Shown here: piece by piece, positions 6,151 through 13,008 of the stretch
How positions within the stretch are numbered: the stretch's first letter is position 1
Layout of the letters: each line of letters opens with the position of its first letter
Assembly (NCBI RefSeq): GCF_015056685.1
Contig: NZ_SVFW01000048.1
Location: 1-30,585, forward strand
Direction: 5' to 3'
From: Butyrivibrio sp.
GTDB lineage: Bacteria; Bacillota; Clostridia; Lachnospirales; Lachnospiraceae
DNA length: 30,585 bases
Translations under genes and position numbers: made by a program
Notes under the pieces: generated by a model
Seen by the model: only the letters and a program-made list of their open reading frames with translations
Told to the model about the DNA's origin: nothing
Databases searched by the model: none

Positions 6151-8736
6151 TTACTTTTTTGAAGTTTTTTTCGCTGGCTTTTTTACAGTTTTTTTAGCAG
6201 GTTTTTTTGTTGTTACAGTGCTTTTTGTCTTAGAGGACTTTGAAGGCTTTGTGGTCTTGACACTGACCTTCCTCACTGAAGTTTTGGACCCTTCTGATGT
6301 GGTGAAAACAATCTTGTCATCCTTAAGTCCGACTGTCACATCTGTTCCGGCCTTTATATTGCCCTTTAAGAGCTCTTCTGCCATTGCATCCTCAATAGTC
6401 TGCTGAATAGCTCTCTTAAGAGGTCTTGCACCCATCTTTGCATCTGAATGCTTGGTCACAAGGAACTTCTTAACAGCAGGAGATATTGTAAGATTGATAT
6501 CCATCTGATTCTTGCAACGCTTGCTTAAGTTCTGTGAAAGAAGTGTTACAATATCCATCATCTCTTTTTCATTGAGAGTATGGAATACCATGATCTCATC
6601 TATTCTGTTGATGAACTCAGGTTTAAAGAGACGTTTAACCTCTTCCATTACTCCTGACTTCATATCTTCATAGTCCTTTTTGGCATCAGATCCGGCACCA
6701 AATCCAAGCTTCTTAGGATCAACTATCTTCTGGGCTCCAACATTTGAAGTCATGATAAGGATAGTGTTCTTAAAGCTTACCTTTCTGCCCTTGGAATCTG
6801 TGATATGTCCATCATCCAGAACCTGCAAAAGAACATTAAAGATATCAGGATGTGCTTTTTCAATCTCATCAAAAAGGATTACTGAATATGGATGTCTTCT
6901 GACTTTCTCACTGAGCTGTCCGCCGTCATCAAATCCCACATATCCTGGAGGTGATCCGATCATCTTGGATACGGAGTGACCTTCCATGTACTCAGACATA
7001 TCTACTCTGATAAGAGCATTCTCATCGCCAAACATTGCCTCTGCAAGGGCCTTTGAAAGCTCTGTCTTACCTACACCTGTAGGTCCCAGAAAAAGGAAGG
7101 AGCCAATTGGTCTGTTAGGATCCTGAAGTCCTACACGGCCTCTTCTGATAGCCTTTGATACAGCCTTAACTGCATCCTCCTGACCGATAACTCTTTTATG
7201 AAGGATAGACTCAAGTTTAAGAAGCTTCTCAGATTCTTTTTCTGCAATCTTCTTAACAGGGATTCTTGTCCACTCTGCAACAACCTCTGCTATATCATTC
7301 TCATTAACTACATAGGCAGATGTCATTTCTTTTTTCTTTTCAGCATTCTTTGCTCTGTTCAGCTTAGAGATAAGAGCGTTCTGTTCTTTATTAAACTCAC
7401 CTGCTGCCTTGAAATCCTGCTCTTTAAGGGCAGTTTCAATCTTTCCATCGTAAGACTTTATGAGTTCCTCAAGCTCTTTTATCTTGGGGGATACGCCCAT
7501 AGTCCTAAGTCTTACAGCTGATGCAGCCTCATCAATAAGGTCAATTGCCTTATCGGGAAGATTTCTGTCGTTGATATATCTCTCAGACAGCTCAACCGCA
7601 GCCTTGATAGCCTCAGGAGTTATAGTAACCTTGTGATGTTCCTCGTACTTGCTGACAATTCCATTGAGGATCTCAGTAGCCTCTTCCTTGGTAGGTTCAT
7701 CCACATTAACAGGCTGGAATCTTCTCTCCAAAGCGGCATCCTTTTCAACGTACTTGCGATACTCAGTAATGGTTGTAGCACCTATCATCTGAATCTCACC
7801 TCTTGCAAGAGATGGCTTCAAGATATTGGAAGCATCAATTGCTCCCTCTGCCCCACCGGCACCAATAAGAGTATGCATCTCATCAACAAAAAGAATTATA
7901 TTTCCATCTTCTGAAACTTCTTTGATGACTTTTTTGATACGCTCTTCAAACTCGCCTCTGTATTTGGAACCTGCGATCATTCCTGAAAGATCCAGAGTAA
8001 CAAGGCGCTTATTCTGAACTGTTAAAGGCACGTTTCCGGAAGCAATCCTCTGAGCAAGTCCCTCAACAACTGCTGTCTTACCTACGCCCGGCTCACCGAT
8101 AAGACAAGGATTATTCTTGGTCCTTCTGCTGAGGATCTGAATAACTCTCTTTATCTCTCTTTCTCTTCCCACTACGGGATCGAGTTTGTTTTCGGCAGCA
8201 AGAGCAGTAAGGTCTCTGCTGTACTGTGCAAGAATTGATGCCTTTTTGCCTGCCTTAGGAGCTGCCTTTCTTCCAAGGTCCTCTTTTACAAGGTTAGGAT
8301 CCTCTCCCATGGCTGCAAGGGTCTCAGCATATATCTTCTGTGCAGGGACATTGAGGGTACTGATAAGTCTTACTGCAACATTTTCTCCCTCTTTTATGAG
8401 TGCAAGCAAAATGTGCTCAGTTCCTGTCTTGTCTGCGTGGAATCTCTCAGCAAGTCTGTGAGCTTCCTCGAGCACTTTCTCCGCACGTGGAGAAAAGCCA
8501 TCTTTATCAAGGGTACTTACTGTAGAATCGGGAACGATAAGATCTTTTATCATATCCATCATACGATTCTCGTCGATACCGTTATCAATAAGGATTCTGG
8601 AAGCAACGCTTCCATCTTCTAATATAAGTCCCATAAGAATGTGCTCAGTACCTACATAATTAAGTTTAAGGTTCCTGGCTGTTTTCCTGGCAAGCTTAAG
8701 TGCATCCGCCGCCATTAAGGTAAACTTTGAATCCAT
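6151..8736 (-). CDS. clpC: ATP-dependent Clp protease ATPase subunit ClpC, with Lys-rich C-terminal tail
   Basis: ClpC is the AAA+ unfoldase that feeds proteins to ClpP. I start it at the ATG at 8736 (MDSKFTLMAADAL), which follows AGGAAGAG; a TTG farther upstream would overlap the gntR stop. The 861-residue product has two Clp_N repeats (about 5-145), AAA-1 with Walker A GEPGVGKT (214-221) and Walker B FVDE, a UVR-type middle domain (about 424-460), AAA-2 with Walker A GPTGVGKT (551-558), and the ClpB_D2-small domain. The ClpP-docking tripeptide LGF is at 677-679. Residues 816-861 are unusual: 17 Lys, 1 Arg, many Ser/Thr, no acidic residue, and two KKPAKKT copies. The gene is 17 nt downstream of gntR. 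Confidence 0.97.
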   Translation of the reverse strand: MDSKFTLMAADALKLARKTARNLKLNYVGTEHILMGLILEDGSVASRILIDNGIDENRMMDMIKDLIVPDSTVSTLDKDGFSPRAEKVLEEAHRLAERFHADKTGTEHILLALIKEGENVAVRLISTLNVPAQKIYAETLAAMGEDPNLVKEDLGRKAAPKAGKKASILAQYSRDLTALAAENKLDPVVGREREIKRVIQILSRRTKNNPCLIGEPGVGKTAVVEGLAQRIASGNVPLTVQNKRLVTLDLSGMIAGSKYRGEFEERIKKVIKEVSEDGNIILFVDEMHTLIGAGGAEGAIDASNILKPSLARGEIQMIGATTITEYRKYVEKDAALERRFQPVNVDEPTKEEATEILNGIVSKYEEHHKVTITPEAIKAAVELSERYINDRNLPDKAIDLIDEAASAVRLRTMGVSPKIKELEELIKSYDGKIETALKEQDFKAAGEFNKEQNALISKLNRAKNAEKKKEMTSAYVVNENDIAEVVAEWTRIPVKKIAEKESEKLLKLESILHKRVIGQEDAVKAVSKAIRRGRVGLQDPNRPIGSFLFLGPTGVGKTELSKALAEAMFGDENALIRVDMSEYMEGHSVSKMIGSPPGYVGFDDGGQLSEKVRRHPYSVILFDEIEKAHPDIFNVLLQVLDDGHITDSKGRKVSFKNTILIMTSNVGAQKIVDPKKLGFGAGSDAKKDYEDMKSGVMEEVKRLFKPEFINRIDEIMVFHTLNEKEMMDIVTLLSQNLSKRCKNQMDINLTISPAVKKFLVTKHSDAKMGARPLKRAIQQTIEDAMAEELLKGNIKAGTDVTVGLKDDKIVFTTSEGSKTSVRKVSVKTTKPSKSSKTKSTVTTKKPAKKTVKKPAKKTSKK

Positions 8737-8753
8737 ATTATCTCTTCCTTTCT

Positions 8754-9131
8754 TCAAGAATTTTTCTCGTAGTTGTCATAAAGCTGGTCTACAAGTTTGT
8801 GAATATCATCCCTTCCAATCCCCTTACAGATAGCTCTTGCAAGTACGACCGCAAGTTCAGACTTAGCTTCACTAAGAGCCTGAAGCTTGTCAATATCAAT
8901 AGCGATGATAGCTCCACGTCTCCTGTCAATCTTAACAAAGCCCTCCTGCTGAAGGATTGAATAAGCTTTGTTTACAGTGTGCATGTTGATGCCGATAGTC
9001 TCAGCAAGCTGGCGCACACTTGGAAGCTGCTCTCCCTCGCGGAATTGAGACGTAGCTATACCCAATATGATCTGATTGCAAAGCTGCATATAGATTGCTT
9101 CATCACTATTAAAATCAATCTCTATGATCAT
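8754..9131 (-). CDS. GntR-family transcriptional regulator, YtrA-type
   Basis: This 125-residue regulator has a winged helix-turn-helix in the first 75 residues (REGEQLPSVRQLAETIGIN, then TVNKAYSILQQEGFV) and a short helical C-terminal part of about 45 residues. That is typical of the YtrA subfamily, which lacks a large ligand-binding domain. It starts at an ATG behind AGGAGG. Its stop lies 17 nt before the clpC ATG, so the two are co-transcribed. It probably represses its own operon, because an 8-bp inverted repeat brackets the promoter (9142-9181). In related Firmicutes this place is held by ctsR-mcsA-mcsB; I see neither here. The effector is unknown. Confidence 0.92.
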   Translation of the reverse strand: MIIEIDFNSDEAIYMQLCNQIILGIATSQFREGEQLPSVRQLAETIGINMHTVNKAYSILQQEGFVKIDRRRGAIIAIDIDKLQALSEAKSELAVVLARAICKGIGRDDIHKLVDQLYDNYEKNS

Positions 9132-9141
9132 AAACGCCTCC

Positions 9142-9186
9142 TAATCTGTGATATGTTTAGTATAACACATGCTACAGATTAATCAA
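9142..9186 (-). promoter_or_regulatory. gntR-clpC promoter bracketed by an inverted repeat (candidate GntR operator)
   Basis: On the minus strand, TTGATT (9181-9186) and TATACT (9159-9164) are separated by 16 bp, a good sigma-A promoter. The arms TAATCTGT (9142-9149) and ACAGATTA (9174-9181) form a perfect 8-bp inverted repeat with a 24-bp spacer. One arm touches the -35 and the other lies just past the expected start site, a geometry that suits autorepression. No CIRCE element or CtsR box is visible. Confidence 0.65.
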
Positions 9187-9247
9187 ATCGAGACTTATCC
9201 GCAAGATGTAACAAGGTTTTTATAACAAATTTGGCAAATATTTGATA

Positions 9248-9276
9248 TTCAAGATTTCATGTTTTATTCGTATAAT
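9248..9276 (+). promoter_or_regulatory. Promoter of the TetM-like gene, apparently giving a leaderless mRNA
   Basis: TTCAAG (9248-9253) and TATAAT (9271-9276) are separated by 17 bp. The -10 box ends 7 nt before the ATG at 9284, so transcription should start at or within a base of the A of the start codon. No Shine-Dalgarno sequence can fit. The next in-frame ATG (9296) also has no such site. Confidence 0.7.
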
Positions 9277-9283
9277 AGTACCT

Positions 9284-11908
9284 ATGAATAAAAATATGAC
9301 TATTGGCATCCTGGCTCATGTGGATGCGGGAAAAACAACAATTTCAGAAGGTATTTTATATATTGCAGGTGCCCTGCGTAAAATGGGTAGAGTTGACCAC
9401 AGGGACACCTTTCTTGATAACTATGATCTTGAGAGAGACCGCGGAATAACTATTTTTTCCAAGCAGGCGATCTTTGAGTATGGCGGATATCATTTCACTC
9501 TTTTAGACACTCCCGGACATGCTGATTTTTCAGCTGAAATGGAGAGAACTCTTTCCGTTCTTGATGCGGCTGTTCTTCTCATCAGCGCCCCCGATGGCAT
9601 AACAGGTCAGACAAGGACTTTGTGGAAGCTCCTTAAGCACTACCATGTGCCAACTTTCATTTTCGTAAACAAAATGGATCAGTACCAGGGTGACAAAGAG
9701 GATTTGTTAAAAGAGATAAAGTCAAGTCTTAGCAGCAGCTGCATTGATTTCAGTTCTGACTTTGCTTCTCCTGAGTTTCAGGAAGAATTAGCTGTATGTG
9801 ATGAGGAACTCCTAAGCAGCTTTCTTGATGGAAAAGAGATAACAAATGATCAGGTAAAAGAGCTGATTTTAAAGAGGAAATGCTTCCCCTGTGCTTTCGG
9901 AAGCGCTCTAAAAATGGAAGGTATCGAGAGTTTTCTTTCTCTTGTTACCTCTTTTGCCCCTGTTAAAAAATATGACGAAAATGGCGATTTTTCCGCAAAG
10001 GTCTTTAAAATAAGCAGAGATACAAATGGAAACAGGTTGACTCATATTAAGATCACTAGCGGATCCCTTGCTCCAAAAACTCTTCTTGGAGATGAAAAGA
10101 TCGATCAGATTCGCTTCTACTCAGGAGAAAAGTATGACACTGCCACAAAGGCTGTCGCAGGTCAGATTTGTGCCGTTACAGGCCTGTCTTCTGCTCTTCC
10201 CGGAGAGATGATAGGTTCTACTAAAGACTTCTCAACAGGCAGCATTATGCAGCCCATCCTTTCCTGTTCAGTTCTTTTACCGGATGGCAAGGATCCCATC
10301 GCCTTTTACAAAGAGCTAAAGGCCTTAGAAGAAGAGGATCCGACGCTTCAGCTTAGTTTCAATGACAAAGCTCAGGTCATCGAGATCAAGGTTATGGGCG
10401 AAGTTCAGAAAGAGGTCCTAAAGCACATGGTAAAACAGCGCTTTGGAACCGAAATAGACTTTGGTCCCGGGCACATTGTCTACAAGGAGACCATTGCAAA
10501 TAAAGTTGAGGGGGTAGGTCACTTTGAACCTCTTCGCCACTACGCCGAGGTCCATCTGCTTCTTGAACCTGCTGCTCCGGGAAGCGGTATTTCTTTTGCT
10601 GCCAAGTGCAGTACCGATAAGCTGTCTCTTAACTGGCAGAGGCTCGTACTTACTCACCTTCAGGAAAAGAAGCATCTCGGAGTCCTTACAGGGTCAGAGA
10701 TCACTGACATTAAGATAACTCTAATCGCCGGAAAAGCCCACGAAAAGCACACTGAGGGCGGTGACTTCAGGCAAGCTACCTACAGAGCTGTAAGGCAGGG
10801 ACTTATGAACGCCAAGTCAGTTCTGCTTGAACCTGTTTTAGATTACAGACTTGAGATCCCCGCAGATGCTGTAGGAAGGGCACTTACAGATATGCAGCGC
10901 ATGAACGGAACCACTTCTCTCCCTGATATCATTGGTGAAAAAGCGCTCATAACAGGAACTGTTCCTGCCGCCTGCTTTCTTGACTATGCATCAGAGCTTT
11001 CTTCCTACACAAGGGGCGAAGGTCAGATCTTTACTACCTTTAGGGGATATGAACCATGTCACAATGAAAAAGAAATAATAGAAAGCTTTGGATATGACCC
11101 TGAGCTTGATGTGGACAATCCTTCATCTTCCGTATTTTGCTCTCACGGAAGTTCATTAATAATCCCATGGGATGAAGCTCCTGAAAAAATGCATGTAGAT
11201 TCAGGTCTTTTCCCAAAAGAGAGAACTGCTGCTGTCATTGAAAAAGAGTTTGTAAAGTACAAAAACTCTGAAGAAGAATTAAAAGCAATCTTCGAGAGAA
11301 CCTATGGAAAGATTGCTCCAAGATACGTGGAAACAGCCGTCACCTACGATGCTCTAAACCAGGCTGATGCTCCTGAAAATGACAACAGAGACTACGATCT
11401 TGAAGCAGCCAAAAAGGAAAAGCACCAGAACACCGCTTCATCCATAAAAAATGAGCTGAATAAGGAATATCTTCTGGTTGATGGTTACAACATAATATAT
11501 GCTTCATCTGACTTGTCTGACCTTGCAAAAACCGATTTAAAGGCCGCCAGGGATAAGCTTATCGATATTCTCATCAATTTTCAGGGATTCAGACGCGAAC
11601 AGGTGATTGTGGTATTTGATGCCTACAAAGTCGCCGGCGGCAAAGAACATACAGAAGAAATGAGCGGGCTTTTGATTGTCTATACAAAAGAAGCTGAGAC
11701 TGCGGATCAGTATATAGAAAAGGCTGCTCACGAAATAAGCAAAAAGTACAAAGTGACTGTTGCCACTTCTGATGCCATTGAGCAGGTGATTGTCCTTAGC
11801 AGCGGCGCCTATAGACTTTCTGCCAGAGACTTTTGGGATGAAATTAAAAGAACCAATACTCTCATCTCGGAAAGCATCGCATCGAAAACCAAAAAGGATT
11901 TGCCATGA
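9284..11908 (+). CDS. TetM/EF-G-like ribosomal GTPase fused to a Rae1/YacP-type NYN ribonuclease domain
   Basis: The product is 874 residues from the ATG at 9284 (MNKNMTIGILAHVDAGKTTI). The N-terminal part is a translational GTPase of the ribosomal-protection family: G1 AHVDAGKTT, switch I LERDRGITI, G3 DTPGHADF, G4 NKMD, then domains II-V through about residue 640. Domain IV reads AGKAHEKHTEGGDF where TetM has a PVST-containing loop, so true tetracycline resistance is doubtful. After a charged linker, residues 723-860 are a NYN/PIN-like domain close to Bacillus Rae1 (YacP), with DGYN (Asp733), VVFDA (Asp779), ETAD (Asp808) and TSD (Asp830). Rae1 cuts mRNA in the ribosomal A site, where EF-G and TetM also bind. 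I infer a ribosome-targeted nuclease or rescue factor. Confidence 0.9.
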   Translation: MNKNMTIGILAHVDAGKTTISEGILYIAGALRKMGRVDHRDTFLDNYDLERDRGITIFSKQAIFEYGGYHFTLLDTPGHADFSAEMERTLSVLDAAVLLISAPDGITGQTRTLWKLLKHYHVPTFIFVNKMDQYQGDKEDLLKEIKSSLSSSCIDFSSDFASPEFQEELAVCDEELLSSFLDGKEITNDQVKELILKRKCFPCAFGSALKMEGIESFLSLVTSFAPVKKYDENGDFSAKVFKISRDTNGNRLTHIKITSGSLAPKTLLGDEKIDQIRFYSGEKYDTATKAVAGQICAVTGLSSALPGEMIGSTKDFSTGSIMQPILSCSVLLPDGKDPIAFYKELKALEEEDPTLQLSFNDKAQVIEIKVMGEVQKEVLKHMVKQRFGTEIDFGPGHIVYKETIANKVEGVGHFEPLRHYAEVHLLLEPAAPGSGISFAAKCSTDKLSLNWQRLVLTHLQEKKHLGVLTGSEITDIKITLIAGKAHEKHTEGGDFRQATYRAVRQGLMNAKSVLLEPVLDYRLEIPADAVGRALTDMQRMNGTTSLPDIIGEKALITGTVPAACFLDYASELSSYTRGEGQIFTTFRGYEPCHNEKEIIESFGYDPELDVDNPSSSVFCSHGSSLIIPWDEAPEKMHVDSGLFPKERTAAVIEKEFVKYKNSEEELKAIFERTYGKIAPRYVETAVTYDALNQADAPENDNRDYDLEAAKKEKHQNTASSIKNELNKEYLLVDGYNIIYASSDLSDLAKTDLKAARDKLIDILINFQGFRREQVIVVFDAYKVAGGKEHTEEMSGLLIVYTKEAETADQYIEKAAHEISKKYKVTVATSDAIEQVIVLSSGAYRLSARDFWDEIKRTNTLISESIASKTKKDLP

Positions 11909-11937
11909 CTTGTAGTCCTGGCAAATCCTTTTATATC
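11892..11937. terminator. Bidirectional intrinsic terminator between convergent genes
   Basis: AAAAGGATTTGCCA (11892-11905) and TGGCAAATCCTTTT (11919-11932) form a perfect 14-bp stem with a 13-nt loop. T-rich stretches follow on both strands. The left arm overlaps the last codons of the TetM-like gene, and the stop codon lies in the loop. It probably ends both that gene and the convergent SGNH gene. Confidence 0.85.
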
Positions 11938-11969
11938 TTATTCTAATATTCTCCTATTATCGTTCATAT

Positions 11970-12959
11970 TTACACATCTGTTGCTACTACTGACATGTAG
12001 TATGAGTAAAGATTTTTGTATGTAGTCTTGTCGTAGTGAAGACCATCTGGTGTGCTAAAGCCTGTCTGAGTAAGATATGAGTAGCTGTCGATCCACTTGA
12101 TCCTTGGGTCAAGCTCGGCCTGCAGCTTGGCATTAAAGCTCTCAATCTGTGCATTGGATACTGTATTGCAGTTGCCGACAGGTGTTACAGATGAATAATA
12201 AACTGTCACTCCTGCTGCATCCCAAACATCAATGTAGCTGTTTATAAGACTGATGTATTTGGACGCATTGGCCAGGTCGTTAACACCAAAGTTAATGATC
12301 ATAGTAGTTCCATTGCCGGCGTACTCCTGTATCTCTGAAAGAGCTGTGTTCTTAAACCAGCTGTATCCCTCACCAACCTTGGCAACATATGCCTTGTCGG
12401 TAGTTCCTACTGCATTCTCTAGCTGAACAGTTCTGGAATCACCAACGAAAAGATATGGGACACTTGGAAGTTCAGAAGTCACATAGTCTCCGCTTATAAA
12501 TCCTGCTCCATCGCCATAGGAAATCTCGTACCAGTTGTTGTCTGTTACTCCGATAACCTGAAGTTCACTTCCCCAGGTAATCCTTCCAAGCTTGTCATAA
12601 TCTGTTCCAGCTCCGCTTCTGACATTAACCGTATCACTTGCGTACATAACAAGGGGAGTTTCATAAGCTGTTACAGTGTAAGGAAGCACCTCCTCGATAA
12701 CCTCTTCTGAAGAAGCTTCTGTAGCTTCTATCATATCCACTGTTTCTGTGACAGCTCCATCTGAAAGATCATCCTCTCCAAGAGCCTCATCAATCTGGAT
12801 ATTTAAGACTTCACCTGTAACTTCCGTGGTCTTTTCCGAAGCAGCGCTTGCCATTGCAAGATGTTTGTCAGCAACAAGTCCTGCCAGCACAACTACTGAA
12901 AAAGCTGCAGCAAAAGAACCTAAAATTATTTGGTTTTTATTTGTTTTCTTTTTAAGCAT
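11970..12959 (-). CDS. Secreted SGNH/GDSL hydrolase with SH3b domain
   Basis: I place the start at the ATG at 12959 (MLKKKTNKNQIILGSF), giving 329 residues; the frame is open farther upstream, but that stretch is the promoter itself. Residues 10-40 are a signal peptide or anchor, followed by an acidic linker. Residues 105-162 are a bacterial SH3 domain (VNVRSGAGTDYDKLGRI, then NNWYEISY), usually a cell-wall binding module. Residues 168-325 are an SGNH hydrolase with FVGDSRT (nucleophile Ser175), FGVND (Asn227) and PDGLHYD (Asp305, His308). It could deacetylate peptidoglycan or cell-surface glycans; the substrate is not visible. The promoter implies a leaderless transcript. Confidence 0.88.
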   Translation of the reverse strand: MLKKKTNKNQIILGSFAAAFSVVVLAGLVADKHLAMASAASEKTTEVTGEVLNIQIDEALGEDDLSDGAVTETVDMIEATEASSEEVIEEVLPYTVTAYETPLVMYASDTVNVRSGAGTDYDKLGRITWGSELQVIGVTDNNWYEISYGDGAGFISGDYVTSELPSVPYLFVGDSRTVQLENAVGTTDKAYVAKVGEGYSWFKNTALSEIQEYAGNGTTMIINFGVNDLANASKYISLINSYIDVWDAAGVTVYYSSVTPVGNCNTVSNAQIESFNAKLQAELDPRIKWIDSYSYLTQTGFSTPDGLHYDKTTYKNLYSYYMSVVATDV

Positions 12960-12966
12960 GACACAA

Positions 12967-12995
12967 ATTTTACAATAGTCGTAATAACTTGTCAA
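12967..12995 (-). promoter_or_regulatory. Consensus promoter of the SGNH gene, apparently giving a leaderless mRNA
   Basis: On the minus strand, TTGACA (12990-12995) and TAAAAT (12967-12972) have an exact 17-bp spacer, nearly the full sigma-A consensus. Only 7 nt separate the -10 box from the ATG at 12959, the same distance as in the TetM-like gene. No ribosome binding site is present. The promoter lies just after the stop of the upstream ABC exporter gene (13009). Confidence 0.75.
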
Positions 12996-13008
12996 ATTTC
13001 ATTCACCT

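Noticed and set aside
6023..6406. Plus-strand open frame opposite the end of clpC
   Set aside because: Its Phe/Val/Leu-rich content is the antisense of the Lys-rich ClpC tail; no start signals.
8736..8757. Upstream TTG start for clpC (MKKGRDN extension)
   Set aside because: It would overlap the gntR stop and consume the AGGAAGAG site that fits the ATG at 8736.
9284..11908. Calling this gene a mobile tetracycline-resistance determinant such as tet(M) or tet(W)
   Set aside because: The domain IV loop differs, a nuclease domain is fused on, and no mobility genes are nearby.
12960..12995. Longer N-terminus for the SGNH protein from a TTG start
   Set aside because: These bases form a nearly perfect TTGACA-17-TAAAAT promoter, and the signal anchor fits the ATG at 12959.
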